From: Peptococcaceae bacterium BRH_c23
GTDB taxonomy: Bacteria > Bacillota_B > Desulfitobacteriia > Desulfitobacteriales > Desulfitobacteriaceae
Assembly: GCA_000961805.1 (NCBI GenBank)
Contig: LADV01000203.1
Span: 1-21,056 of the forward strand
Direction: 5' to 3'
Length of the DNA stretch: 21,056 nt
Shown piece by piece: positions 7,909 to 16,897 of this stretch. The notes beneath the pieces were generated by a model. That model saw only the letters and a program-made list of their open reading frames with translations, was not told where the DNA came from and ran no database searches. The position numbers and the translations under genes are program-made. The stretch's first letter is position 1. Each line of letters starts with the position of its first letter.

Positions 7909-9093
7909 TTAATCAAGATATTGTTCTACAATTATAGCACTAGCCGGACCGCCGCCACCGCAAAGAGAAGCACACCCAAACCGGACACCGCGACGTCGCA
8001 TTTCATTGAGCATTGTAACGATCAACCGAGCCCCAGTGCAACTGACTGGATGGCCTAAGGAAATACCTGAACCATTAGCATTAACTTTATCCATGTCCAG
8101 GTTTAGTTCTCGGTTAACGGCTAAAAATTGAGACGCAAATGCTTCATTGATCTCCCAGTAGCCAATATCATCGATCTTGAGATTCGCAAACTTCAAGACG
8201 CGCTTTACTGCTGGGACGACTCCAATCCCCATAATTTTTGGATCTACAGCCGCTGAAGCAGAGGCAACTATACGTGCCAACGGTTTACATCCAAGTTCCT
8301 TGGCCTTGTCCAACGACATGAGAATCAAGGCGGATGCGGCGTCATTCAAGCCGGACGCATTTCCAGCAGTAACGGTTCCCTCTTTATCAAAAGCTGGTTT
8401 TAATTTTGCCAAACCTGCTAGGGTTGTGTCAGGCTTGGGATGTTCATCCGTATCAACCCAAATGGATCCCTTCTTAGTTTTTATCTCAACCGGGATGATC
8501 TCGTCTTTAAACTTGTTGTCCTTGATTGCCTGACAGGCCCTTTGGTGGCTAAGCAGAGCTAATTCATCCTGTTCCTCGCGAGTAATTTTATACATTTTTG
8601 CAAGATTTTCCGCAGTGACTCCCATGTGGTAGTTGTTAAAGGCGTCGATCAATCCGTCGTTAAACATGGCATCAACAATCTGAGCAGATCCCATGCGATA
8701 TCCATTTCGCGCCCCAGGTAAAAGATAGGGTATACTTGACATACTCTCCGGCCCAACAGCTGCCCCGATATCCGCCTTACCTAATATAATTTCCTGAGAT
8801 AAAATTTCTGTAGCCCTCATAGAAGATACGCATAGCTGATTAACTGTAACTGCTACTGTCTCAACTGAGCAACCTGTTCCTAACGCGACCTGTCGGGCTG
8901 TGTTGGGTTTGCAGCCAGCCTGATTGGAGTGCCCGGCTACTACCTCTTCGATTTGGCCTGGTTCTATCTTAGCTTTGTTCAACGCAGCTTTAAGTGCTAT
9001 TATCCCTAATTCGACGGCCGAAACGTTTTTCAAAGAACCTAAAAAATCGCCGATGGGGGTACGCATGCCACTGACGATAACAACTTCACGCAA
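7909..9093 (-). CDS. thlA: Acetyl-CoA C-acetyltransferase (thiolase)
   Basis: A 394-residue thiolase with all the catalytic residues at classical positions: nucleophile Cys88 in VNQLCVSSMRA, Asn316 in NEAFA, His348 in SLGHPVSCTGAR and Cys378 in SLCGGGGPA. It should cleave acetoacetyl-CoA into two acetyl-CoA, or run in reverse. The start is TTG 9093 (MREVVIVSGMRTPIG), with AGGAGAG upstream at proper spacing. Two small departures from the usual family text are HPVSCTGA where HPIGASGA is common, and LCGGGGPA where GGGMG or similar is common; neither removes a catalytic residue. A -24/-12 promoter lies ~195 bp upstream, and the leader holds an 8-bp hairpin (GAGGTTTG / CAAACCTC, 9189-9216). Confidence 0.92.
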   Translation of the reverse strand: MREVVIVSGMRTPIGDFLGSLKNVSAVELGIIALKAALNKAKIEPGQIEEVVAGHSNQAGCKPNTARQVALGTGCSVETVAVTVNQLCVSSMRATEILSQEIILGKADIGAAVGPESMSSIPYLLPGARNGYRMGSAQIVDAMFNDGLIDAFNNYHMGVTAENLAKMYKITREEQDELALLSHQRACQAIKDNKFKDEIIPVEIKTKKGSIWVDTDEHPKPDTTLAGLAKLKPAFDKEGTVTAGNASGLNDAASALILMSLDKAKELGCKPLARIVASASAAVDPKIMGIGVVPAVKRVLKFANLKIDDIGYWEINEAFASQFLAVNRELNLDMDKVNANGSGISLGHPVSCTGARLIVTMLNEMRRRGVRFGCASLCGGGGPASAIIVEQYLD

Positions 9094-9298
9094 ACAAATC
9101 TCTCCTTTTCATATATCCTAACTTCGCCAGTCTTGTTTATTAATGACCAAACTGTTTTCATGATATGATAAGTCCTACCAGCAAAACCGAGGTTTGCCGT
9201 CTTTTCCCCAAACCTCCTCATTTTCTAAGTTTTCTGACGGTTTTGATTAAACCAATACCCTAAAGCCTTTTCAAATAACCTCTAATATAGAATTCTAT

Positions 9299-9315
9299 TG
9301 CAAAAATTGTGCCGG
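9299..9315 (-). promoter_or_regulatory. Sigma-54 promoter of the thiolase-hbd operon
   Basis: Minus strand CCGGCACAATTTTTGCA has GG and GC separated by exactly 10 bases and a CGGCAC / TTTTTGCA core close to the TGGCAC-N5-TTGCW consensus. The start point would be near 9287, giving a ~195-base leader. A perfect palindromic activator site lies 120 bp upstream. Confidence 0.78.
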
Positions 9316-9381
9316 ACCGCACTAGATAATACTGAGCTCACGCCAAACCTACTCAAGAAATACATCTTTAACCCGTTTTCA

Positions 9382-9681
<300 letters not shown>

Positions 9682-9796
9682 TCACTATCGCTTCTAATAT
9701 TTGATCACGTTTCCCAACCTTAATCCATAATCGTCTACTATTATTAAATAAAATCGGAATTATCTTATTTTTTTATTATTTAGAAATATTGGTGCA

Positions 9797-9813
9797 TTGG
9801 TATGGATCTTGCA
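9797..9813 (+). promoter_or_regulatory. Sigma-54 promoter of the CoA-transferase gene
   Basis: TTGGTATGGATCTTGCA has GG-N10-GC spacing and is nearly identical in its -24 half to the two abfD promoters (TTGGTATG). It lies 115 bp upstream of the TTG start. The rest of the 9665-9928 interval is A/T-rich with no gene seen. Confidence 0.8.
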
Positions 9814-9928
9814 ACATTTATCACTACTTACCCTAAATAACGATAAAGGAAGGGCGGGATGAGGAATTGATGAGATGTTACTTGATTGTTGCTTATACAA
9901 TGCCGCATATGACTGAGGAGGTTATATT

Positions 9929-11263
9929 TTGAACTCAAAGTTTCAAGAAGAATACAAACGGAAGTTTATGTCGCTGGAAGATGCGGCTAAATTGATACAA
10001 TCCGGGGACAAGATTGTGTCAAATCAATGTGCCAGCGAACCGGTTGGTTTACTAAATGCAATCGGTAAACGGGCTATGGCGAAAGAATTTGATGATGTTG
10101 AGCACATAGGGTTTGGGCCAACGTTATCGACAGATTGGATAAAACCCGAAGTTTATCCCCACTTTAGGATAAGTACAACGTTCATTTTAACTCCTCCAGT
10201 GAGAAAAGCTGTAAATAATGGGTATGCTGATTTTATTCCAGAACATTTGCATAATGTCCCTAATACTTTAACCAATTACCTGCTTAAAGACCTTCCTCCA
10301 GGAAAGGCCAAGGTAATATCCAGTGTTACCCCCATGGACAAGCACGGGTATTTCTGTACAGCCACTGCTCCTTTCTATTTTCACGAACCTGCGCGGATGG
10401 AGAATACGATGGTAATCCTGGAAGTTAACGAGAATCAACCCCGGGTATTTGGTGATAACTTCATACACATATCGCAGGTTGATTATATTGTTGAAAATAA
10501 CCAACCGTTATTTACGAATCCAGCGGTGACAGAGAGCACGGCTGAGGATATTGCCATTGCCAATCTATTGCTAGAAATGATTGAGGATGGGTCTACTATA
10601 CAGTTGGGAATTGGAGGGATGCCTAATTTACTAGGTAAGCTCCTGGCAAATAAACATGATTTAGGAGCCCATACGGAGATGCTGGGAGATGCATATAAAT
10701 ATCTATGGGAATTAGGCGTCTTAAACGGGAAAAAGAAAACACTAAAACCTGAGAAAATATGTGCTTGTTTTGCTATGGGGTCAGTCGAAACGTATCAGTG
10801 GATGCACGAGAATCCTGCGGTGGAGATGCGCAGACAAGCTTGGACCAATGATCCATATATAATAGGACAGAATAATAAAATGGTCTCAATAAATCAGGCT
10901 CTTTCAGTAGATCTTACTGGTCAGGTGTGTTCTGAAAGCATTGGCCCGATTATGTATAGCGGTACCGGTGGCCAGATGGATTTCACTCTAGGATCACAGC
11001 TTTCACCCGGGGGGAAAGGCTTTTTATGCCTTAAATCAACAGCCGTTACAAAGAATGGACGGATTTCAAAAATTGTTCCGTTGTTAAATCACGGCTCAGC
11101 GATTACTACTCCACGTCAGGAAGTTAATCACATCGTAACTGAATATGGGGTTGCTCAACTTAGAGGAAAGAATATAAAACAGCGTGCTCAAGAGTTAATT
11201 AGTATTGCTCATCCCGATTTTAGAGCCGAACTTCGCGAAGAGGCAAAAAGACTTAATTTGTAA
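9929..11263 (+). CDS. abfT: 4-Hydroxybutyrate CoA-transferase / acetyl-CoA hydrolase family protein
   Basis: A 444-residue class I CoA-transferase of the acetyl-CoA hydrolase/4-hydroxybutyrate CoA-transferase type. The start is TTG 9929, 8 bases after AGGAGG; an ATG at 9910 is in another frame and closes at once. Features: N-terminal SLEDAAKLIQSGDKIV; IQLGIGGMPNLL (225-236); DLGAHTEMLGD, whose Glu250 aligns with the glutamate that carries CoA in this family; QNNKMVSINQALSVDLTGQV; GTGGQMDFTLGS; and VTEYGVAQLRGK with AHPDFRAEL near the end. It would activate an imported acid with CoA from acetyl-CoA or butyryl-CoA. The nearby AbfD-type genes favour 4-hydroxybutyrate as substrate, but other short acids cannot be excluded. 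Confidence 0.85.
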   Translation: MNSKFQEEYKRKFMSLEDAAKLIQSGDKIVSNQCASEPVGLLNAIGKRAMAKEFDDVEHIGFGPTLSTDWIKPEVYPHFRISTTFILTPPVRKAVNNGYADFIPEHLHNVPNTLTNYLLKDLPPGKAKVISSVTPMDKHGYFCTATAPFYFHEPARMENTMVILEVNENQPRVFGDNFIHISQVDYIVENNQPLFTNPAVTESTAEDIAIANLLLEMIEDGSTIQLGIGGMPNLLGKLLANKHDLGAHTEMLGDAYKYLWELGVLNGKKKTLKPEKICACFAMGSVETYQWMHENPAVEMRRQAWTNDPYIIGQNNKMVSINQALSVDLTGQVCSESIGPIMYSGTGGQMDFTLGSQLSPGGKGFLCLKSTAVTKNGRISKIVPLLNHGSAITTPRQEVNHIVTEYGVAQLRGKNIKQRAQELISIAHPDFRAELREEAKRLNL

Positions 11264-11316
11264 CGGTAGTAATCTAGTTCATTTTAACTCCTAAATTTAC
11301 ACTCCTCTTGGCATAA

Positions 11317-11371
11317 TTGGGCCCCCTTTACCCATAGGTATATTTTATACCTATGGGTAAAGGGGGCCCAA
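11317..11371. terminator. 26-bp perfect inverted repeat between convergent genes
   Basis: The arms 11317-11342 and 11346-11371 are perfectly complementary over 26 bp, with a 3-base loop. The stem includes a GGGCCCCC / GGGGGCCC block. It lies between the ends of the CoA-transferase (+) and dctM (-) genes, where a bidirectional terminator is expected, but no T run follows on either strand. The perfect pairing and tiny loop are unusual for a plain terminator. No other feature is seen in 11264-11488. Confidence 0.6.
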
Positions 11372-11488
11372 GCTGATTCGTTCGATATATTCTAGTATCC
11401 TCCAACTATTTCAGCCCAGTTATATCTTCCATTTGTTAAAAAATATCAATGGGCAAAGATGCCTCGCCCGTAAATGACATTCTCAATC

Positions 11489-12802
11489 TCATTCAAATAA
11501 CCGATTTGGAAGCCACATAATTATCTCAGGAAATATCACAAATAGTATTACGCATACTATCATAATTAGGACGAAGGGGAAGACCGACTTGTATATATCT
11601 CCCATCGTTACATCTTCTGGGACAATTCTTTTCATATAGAATAGACTGAAACCAAAAGGGGGGGTCAAGTATCCAAGCTGCATATTGACAATGAAAAGAA
11701 CACCGAACCAAACCGGGTCAAACCCTAACGTTTTTATAAGAGGGACAAAAATCGGAACAGTAAGCATTATGATTGCACCAGGATCCAGAAACATACCCAG
11801 GATAAATAAGAGAAACATTATTCCTATCAAAATAAGATAAGGTGATAGTGGTAGTAAAGCTATCGACTCTTGTACAAGCTGTATTGCTCCTGTAGATGCA
11901 TAAAGGGAAGTAAAGGCAGCGCTCCCAAGGATAATCCATACGACCATTCCAGAGAGTTGTAAAGTTTGGTAGCAAGTCTCTTTGATAACTGACCAAGTAA
12001 GTTTATGATTAATCGCAGCGCATAGGACACTGCCCAAACTACCGATGGCGGCAGCTTCCGTAGGAGTAGCAACACCCAAAAAAATCGAACCTAAAACTCC
12101 AAAAACAAGAAGCAAGGGGAGAATCAATCCGCGTAAAGCTACGAGCTTTTCCCTCATAGAAACTTTCTCTTCAAGTGGGATAGCTGGAGCTAGTTGAGGT
12201 TGCAAGAAGGCTTTTATAGCTATATAGGCCATGAATAGAAAGGACATCACTAAACCAGCAACGACCCCTCCGGCGAACAGCCGACCTACAGACTCCGACC
12301 CAAAAACCCCATAGATAATCATTAATACACTAGGAGGAATAAGTACTCCCAAAGTTCCCCCTGCACAAATACAACCAATAGCCAAATGTTTGTTGTAACC
12401 GCGTTTAAGCATAGCTGGAAGGGCTATAACCCCCATTGATATGGTAGCTGCAGCACTTGTTCCGGTCAAAGCTGCAAATATGGTGCAGACTACAACAGTC
12501 CCAATCGCTAAGCCTCCTCTAACGCCGCCCAACCATTTATACATTAACTCATAGGCATCTTCGGCTATGCCTGAGCGCTGGAGAATTACTCCCATAAAGA
12601 TGAACAAAGGTATAGCAATAATAACAAAATTTTCCATTACTCCATAGGCGTTACCGGCAATAGCAGCTAAGGATCTGGGACCCAACAGGAAATAGGAAAA
12701 TATAGTAGCAAGTCCTCCCATGATGAAAGCTAGCGGCAATCCTGAAATAAGAAGTACAATAAGCAAAGCAAACAAAAGAAGTGAAACGAAACCAACGCTC
12801 AT
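11489..12802 (-). CDS. dctM: TRAP transporter large permease subunit (DctM type)
   Basis: A 437-residue, very hydrophobic integral membrane protein with about 12 membrane spans, the normal size for DctM. Family marks include the N-terminal LLLISGLPLAFIMGGLA, IPLFIFMGVILQRSGIAEDAY, the segment FAALTGTSAAATISMGVIALPAM (stated here in part), and LGMFLDPGAIIMLTVPIFVPL. It is the transport subunit and would import an organic acid using the ion gradient. Its ATG overlaps the dctQ stop (TAATG), indicating translational coupling, and it is the last gene of dctPQM. The 26-bp palindrome follows 118 bp after its stop. Substrate is not readable; the neighbouring genes suggest 4-hydroxybutyrate or a similar short acid. 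Confidence 0.93.
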   Translation of the reverse strand: MSVGFVSLLLFALLIVLLISGLPLAFIMGGLATIFSYFLLGPRSLAAIAGNAYGVMENFVIIAIPLFIFMGVILQRSGIAEDAYELMYKWLGGVRGGLAIGTVVVCTIFAALTGTSAAATISMGVIALPAMLKRGYNKHLAIGCICAGGTLGVLIPPSVLMIIYGVFGSESVGRLFAGGVVAGLVMSFLFMAYIAIKAFLQPQLAPAIPLEEKVSMREKLVALRGLILPLLLVFGVLGSIFLGVATPTEAAAIGSLGSVLCAAINHKLTWSVIKETCYQTLQLSGMVVWIILGSAAFTSLYASTGAIQLVQESIALLPLSPYLILIGIMFLLFILGMFLDPGAIIMLTVPIFVPLIKTLGFDPVWFGVLFIVNMQLGYLTPPFGFSLFYMKRIVPEDVTMGDIYKSVFPFVLIMIVCVILFVIFPEIIMWLPNRLFE

Positions 12803-13302
12803 TATCTCTCTTCCCCCTTAACTAAAGTGGTGACGTCTCGGGCGAATTTAGCAATCCCCTGAAGGAGTAGGAGAAAAGCCCCTATGGGCAGCATAATTTT
12901 TATCGGATAGAGAGGCGGACCCCATATGCTTGAAGAATGTTCCATAATTCTTATAGAGTACAAAGCCCTTTCCCCTCCTTTAAAGATTAGCGCTACGCAA
13001 AAGGCAGCGAAAACCCCAAACGTAATTATGTCTATAAAAGCTTGTTGCCTTCTGGAGAGACGATTGTAAACCAAATCCATATTTACATGTCCTTTGATCG
13101 ATAAAATGTAGGCCGCACCAAGTACAATGTAGGTGCCAAACAACATGCCCGAAGCTTCATGGACCCAAATAGTGGGGGCATTTAATACATATCTTGCTAT
13201 TACTTCATAACCAATTATTAGGTTCAGCACAATTATTAATAAAGAAATGAATTTTCCTGAACACTCACTAACAAGATCAATGTAATGCAAAATTATTCTC
13301 AA
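12802..13302 (-). CDS. dctQ: TRAP transporter small permease subunit (DctQ type)
   Basis: A four-helix membrane protein of 166 residues with the DctQ-typical segments NLIIGYEVIARYVLNAPTIW, VHEASGMLFGTYIVLGAAYI and GHVNMDLVYNRLS. The start is placed at TTG 13302, which has GGAGG seven bases upstream; the longer open frame from GTG 13356 adds 18 residues but has no properly spaced ribosome site and gives an atypical N-terminus. Its stop overlaps the dctM start by one base. The 78-bp gap after dctP holds a hairpin (GAGGGG / CCCCTC, 13337-13361) that could lower expression of the membrane subunits relative to the binding protein. Confidence 0.88.
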   Translation of the reverse strand: MRIILHYIDLVSECSGKFISLLIIVLNLIIGYEVIARYVLNAPTIWVHEASGMLFGTYIVLGAAYILSIKGHVNMDLVYNRLSRRQQAFIDIITFGVFAAFCVALIFKGGERALYSIRIMEHSSSIWGPPLYPIKIMLPIGAFLLLLQGIAKFARDVTTLVKGEER

Positions 13303-13336
13303 TTGTGCACCTCCGTTATTAACTAATGTTAATATC

Positions 13337-13361
13337 GAGGGGAGCGGTGGATACACCCCTC
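13337..13361 (-). promoter_or_regulatory. Hairpin between dctP and dctQ
   Basis: A 6-bp G/C stem (GAGGGG and CCCCTC) with a 13-base loop lies 19 bp after the dctP stop. No T run follows, so it is more likely an mRNA-stabilising or partial-attenuation element than a full terminator. Confidence 0.45.
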
Positions 13362-13380
13362 CCCCCGACTAATCAACTTC

Positions 13381-14481
13381 TTACCAGGACAACTCACCAA
13401 ATTTTGGTGAGACGTTTTTGGCATCTAATCTTTCCTTGTGAAATTCCTTAAGCATGGTTATTACTTTTGCGTTAACTGGGTTTTTTGCTGCTATTTTATC
13501 CCATACTGTTGACGAAATTTCCTGCGCTTTTGCTTGATCTTCTTCAGATAATGTGTTCACCGTAACGCCAAATTTATCAACCATACTATCAAGCGCTCTA
13601 CTGTACATAGCCCGAGTTTGCTCTTCAGTTGCCCTACTACCATTTATAACAGCTGCTTCAATGGCCTTTCTTTGTCCAGGAGTGAACTTATTCCACACAT
13701 CTAAGTTAAAATATATACTGTTCCATGCTCCCTGTATTGGATCAGGCAGCATGTAATTTTTTAAGACCTCCGGAAACTTCATCTCATACATTGGCCCTGC
13801 GTCACCCCAACTAACTCCATCTATGACACCAGTAGACAAGGCTGTGTATAGCTCAGACCCTGGTATACTAACAACTGAGCTTCCAGCCGCGGTCTCAAAC
13901 ATACTCATTCCGCCAATAGACCTTAATTTCATCCCTTTTAAATCAGCAAACTGTTTAACCGGTTTTTTAGTCATTAAGCCGACGTTATAAGTTTCAACGG
14001 GAATTACGTAAATTTTTTGCTTAGCATATTCTTGCCGCAGTATATCCAGAAATCCTCTTTGCCACATGAAAATCCAGGCTTCATGTAAATTTTTATAGCC
14101 GTAGGGTAAACCTGAGGCGATTTCGCTTACTGGTATTACACCTGCAAATAGGCCTTCTGGAAGCAATGCCATATCAAGTCCTCCTGAAGTTAAGCCATTA
14201 AGCATTTCTGGCACCGGCATCAGTACCCCTGCAGAGTACGGCGTGATCTTGACTGTCCCATTAGTCTCTTTCTCTATTAGTTTAATAGTAGGACCCAGAG
14301 TACGCTCTAACTGTTCCCCAGAGAGGTGAGATTGCAATTTCAGATTAACTACCGGAGCAGAAGCTTCAATTGTTGACGTAGGATTAGAGTTTTGGGATAC
14401 TGTTGGTTTTTGTGCCATGCAGCCAACCAGGCTCATAGCTAATAACAATACTAACGAAATTGACAACACTTTTTTCTTCAT
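13381..14481 (-). CDS. dctP: TRAP transporter substrate-binding lipoprotein (DctP type)
   Basis: A 366-residue extracytoplasmic solute receptor. The N-terminus is a lipoprotein signal (MKKKVLSISLVLLLAMSLVG-C with lipobox LVGC, Cys21), so in a Gram-positive cell it would be tethered to the outer face of the membrane. Family features are GPTIKLIEKETNGTVKI (P/T-rich lobe I start), DLKGMKLRSIGG (with the conserved arginine that binds the substrate carboxylate), ELYTALSTGVIDGVSWG and WNSIYFNLDVWNKF. ATG 14481 has GGAG upstream at normal spacing. It leads dctPQM behind a sigma-54 promoter and a 272-base leader. The substrate is probably a monocarboxylate handled by the adjacent CoA-ester enzymes; that is inference. 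Confidence 0.92.
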   Translation of the reverse strand: MKKKVLSISLVLLLAMSLVGCMAQKPTVSQNSNPTSTIEASAPVVNLKLQSHLSGEQLERTLGPTIKLIEKETNGTVKITPYSAGVLMPVPEMLNGLTSGGLDMALLPEGLFAGVIPVSEIASGLPYGYKNLHEAWIFMWQRGFLDILRQEYAKQKIYVIPVETYNVGLMTKKPVKQFADLKGMKLRSIGGMSMFETAAGSSVVSIPGSELYTALSTGVIDGVSWGDAGPMYEMKFPEVLKNYMLPDPIQGAWNSIYFNLDVWNKFTPGQRKAIEAAVINGSRATEEQTRAMYSRALDSMVDKFGVTVNTLSEEDQAKAQEISSTVWDKIAAKNPVNAKVITMLKEFHKERLDAKNVSPKFGELSW

Positions 14482-14586
14482 TCTAAATTCTCCTTTTTTT
14501 AAGGGATTTATCTTTCCATTACAGAATTTCTAAACCTGTAGCCATATATAATTCTTTGGCCTATTATGTTTCTCCCCCTCCAAAGA

Positions 14587-14715
14587 TTACCTTCCTGCAA
14601 ATTCAGGCATTCTCCATCCTTTAATCACCTCAATTGCACCGCGGCCTTTGATCATATAAGGAATTACGCTTTCCTGAGCAAAAATGGACTGGTCATGTTT
14701 ACTTCAATAATTCCC
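14587..14715 (-). pseudogene. Short fossil of a short-chain dehydrogenase in the dctP leader
   Basis: On the minus strand IIEVNMTSPFLLRKA (14715 to about 14668) and, one base out of frame, VIPYMIKGRGAIEVIKG (to a stop at 14587) resemble the central SDR segment VNxxxPFLLxKAxxPxMxxxxxGxI. It has no start, a frameshift and only about 40 residues. The similarity is short, so the family call is tentative. The rest of the 438-bp gap 14482-14919 is regulatory. Confidence 0.4.
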
Positions 14716-14763
14716 CTCCTCAATTTGAATTATTTTAAGAATAATCACATTATTCATTGTCAT

Positions 14764-14780
14764 TGCAATAATTATGCCAA
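14764..14780 (-). promoter_or_regulatory. Sigma-54 promoter of dctPQM
   Basis: Minus strand TTGGCATAATTATTGCA, with GG-N10-GC spacing and a near-consensus TTGGCAT / ATTGCA core. Two palindromic activator sites lie 62 and 95 bp upstream. Start point expected near 14753. Confidence 0.82.
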
Positions 14781-14841
14781 ATATTCTAAGATAAAAATAG
14801 TTTCCTAAAGACGTATTTATGTACCTGCGTACTTATCCGAA

Positions 14842-14891
14842 TGTATATATTGAATACATATTAATCGTTGCAGCTGTCTACAAAGAATACA
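14842..14891. promoter_or_regulatory. Pair of palindromic activator sites upstream of dctPQM
   Basis: TGTAT-ATATTGA-ATACA (14842-14858, perfect arms) and TGTCT-ACAAAGA-ATACA (14875-14891, one mismatch) start 33 bp apart. The nearer one is 62 bp from the -24 element, the same distance as before abfD. Confidence 0.7.
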
Positions 14892-14919
14892 ACCCCAAAT
14901 GGTATTGATCTCTAGTATT

Positions 14920-15752
14920 TCAACTTGAGGTGCAAAGTAACTGTCCTCCATCGACAACTAAAGTGTGTCCTGTCATAAAAGAAGATGCCGACGATGCCAA
15001 CAGTAAGGCAGCGCCATCTATATCCTCCACCTCACCGACTCGGGGAATAGGATGACTTTCAACCATCTCCGACCCTTTCGTCCCTTCCCAAAGAACCTGA
15101 CTAAACTTTGTTCTGATTAGACCGGGAGCAAGGGCATTTACCCTTATACCATCAGCTCCCCACTCTCTTGCTAAGCTGCGGGTAAGGTGTATTAGACCAG
15201 CTTTAGAAACGTTATAGGCATTTACACCCGTGGAGGCAATAAATCCCCCTACCGAAGCAACATTGATAATCACACCTCCATGAGTCTTCATCCACGCCTG
15301 GTAAACTAATTGTGAAAGAAAAAGAGCTGACTTTAAATTGACCTCAATAACTTTATCCCACGCCTGTTCAGTTAAATCAGCTAAAGGTCCATAACCGGGA
15401 TTTCCACCTGCGTTATTAACCAGGATATCTATCTGTCCTGCCCAATCCATGGTCGCCTCAACTAATTTTTTTCTATCTTCAGGCACTAATACATTAGCTA
15501 CTATTTTCCTAAAACATTTTGCTCGTTTTTAAGGTAGGGGGACACACCACTTTCAGGGAGTGTCTCCAATGATCTGATTCTTTCCACTGATTCATTTACC
15601 CCTTCAGGCTTACGGCTGCAGATAACCACCTTAGCCCCCGCCATTAAGTAAACACCAGCAATTTCCTCCCCAATACCCCGACTTGCGCCAGTAATTATAG
15701 CAACCTTTCCTGCCAACGAAAACATAGAATCTATGGATTTAGCCACTTTCAC
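14920..15752 (-). pseudogene. Short-chain dehydrogenase/reductase broken by a frameshift and insertion
   Basis: Two frames together make one SDR. The N-terminal part (start 15752) has the nucleotide-binding motif [14 protein letters not shown] and reads to a stop at 15501. The C-terminal part, resuming near 15520 in another frame ([14 protein letters not shown]), has the NNAGG motif, the catalytic Ser-Tyr-Lys set (INVASVGG; YNVSKAG), and ends in TGHTLVVDGGQ. Between RIRSLE and IVANV about 20 extra codons replace the usual 8-10, with the frame lost, so this looks like an insertion scar more than a simple sequencing slip. An ATG at 15486 could still start the C-terminal part, but without its Rossmann start it should not bind NAD(P). 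It lies 61 bp after the zinc dehydrogenase gene in the same unit. Confidence 0.8.
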
Positions 15753-15813
15753 AATCCCTCCTCTGTCAAAGAACTTCTCTCTCTTTTCTATCTGATCGTC
15801 CTACAGCAAATAT

Positions 15814-16869
15814 TTATGGGTTAAGGACTACCTTTATGGCCCCATCCAGTCTCTTTTCAAAAAGTTCATACCCTTTCGAGGCCTCTGTCAGAGGAAAACG
15901 GTGAGTAATTAAGGGAGTAAGATCCAGTTTGCCGGCCTGAATTAGGCTTATCAATCTCTTAGTATGAATGAAATTGCCAAGTCCAGTTTGAATCGTAATA
16001 TTCTTTAATAAAAGCTTATGGAACGGCACTTCCACTGGTTTTGAAATAACTCCTATGATGGACACTGTTCCACCGATAGCTACTGTATCAAAGCAGTTAG
16101 CTAAGGATACTGGGCTGCCAACAGCTTCAACGACCAAGTCCACTCCCCATCCATCAGTAAAGTCCTTTATGGCCGCAACAGGATCCACCCTTGAAACATT
16201 AACCACCTTATCCGCTCCCAAACGGGTTGCCATGTCCAAACGATAGTCCTCTCTGTCCAAGGCAATCACTTGAGATGCACCGAAAAGACGCGCTACTGCT
16301 ACCGCGCACAGTCCTACAGGTCCAGCTCCGAAAATGGCAACTACACTCCCCGGTTGAATTCCCTTTCCATCCGGGTTTACCCCCACTACACCAGTGTACG
16401 CTGTGGCAAGGATATCCCCGACGAAGAGCACCTGCTCATCAGTCAGGTCATCTGGTATCTTTTCCAAGGTTTCATCTGCATACAATACACGAGCGAATTC
16501 AGCCTGAACCCCCTGGAGGTTACCCATCTTAGGCCCGCATCCATAAGCGCCTCCGTTTTCACAGGCAGATATAAGTCTGCTACGACAAGCACGACACTGC
16601 CCGCAATTGACCGCCGCCATGCTTACCACCCTGTCGCCAGGCTTAACCTTGGTTACAGCTGAACCTACTTCTTCCACAACACCAACGAATTCATGACCTA
16701 TAACCGTTCCCGGTTCCACCCTCAATAAACCATGCAGGATGTGCAAGTCACTGCCACAAATACTGGTCGTGGTAACCCGTACAATGGCATCCTCAGGTCC
16801 CTGGATTTCAGGTCTTGGCACATCATCCACCCGAATATCACCTAAACCCCGGTAAACTAGAGCTTTCAT
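15814..16869 (-). CDS. Zinc-dependent medium-chain alcohol dehydrogenase
   Basis: A 351-residue MDR-family dehydrogenase. The catalytic zinc ligands are Cys38 (SICGSD) and His59-Glu60 (IGHEF). The structural zinc site is complete: Cys89, Cys92, Cys95 and Cys103 in CGQCRACRSRLISAC. The Rossmann motif is VAIFGAGPVGLCA, followed by an acidic residue in IALDRED, which favours NAD over NADP. The closest types are threonine dehydrogenase-like and secondary-alcohol dehydrogenases. ATG 16869 has AGGAGG upstream. It lies downstream of abfD copy 1 in the same orientation, so it may oxidise an alcohol precursor or interconvert a hydroxy acid and its semialdehyde (for example 4-hydroxybutyrate and succinate semialdehyde). 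That substrate is a guess from context. Confidence 0.88.
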   Translation of the reverse strand: MKALVYRGLGDIRVDDVPRPEIQGPEDAIVRVTTTSICGSDLHILHGLLRVEPGTVIGHEFVGVVEEVGSAVTKVKPGDRVVSMAAVNCGQCRACRSRLISACENGGAYGCGPKMGNLQGVQAEFARVLYADETLEKIPDDLTDEQVLFVGDILATAYTGVVGVNPDGKGIQPGSVVAIFGAGPVGLCAVAVARLFGASQVIALDREDYRLDMATRLGADKVVNVSRVDPVAAIKDFTDGWGVDLVVEAVGSPVSLANCFDTVAIGGTVSIIGVISKPVEVPFHKLLLKNITIQTGLGNFIHTKRLISLIQAGKLDLTPLITHRFPLTEASKGYELFEKRLDGAIKVVLNP

Positions 16870-16897
16870 AATTTTCCTCCTTGGGTGCCAACTTAAG

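Noticed and set aside
13303..13356. Longer dctQ start at GTG 13356
   Set aside because: It lacks a properly spaced ribosome site and the region forms a hairpin; TTG 13302 has GGAGG seven bases upstream.
14566..14808. Plus-strand 80-codon ORF in the dctP leader
   Set aside because: No ribosome site or family features; it lies over the dctP promoter and an SDR fossil on the other strand.
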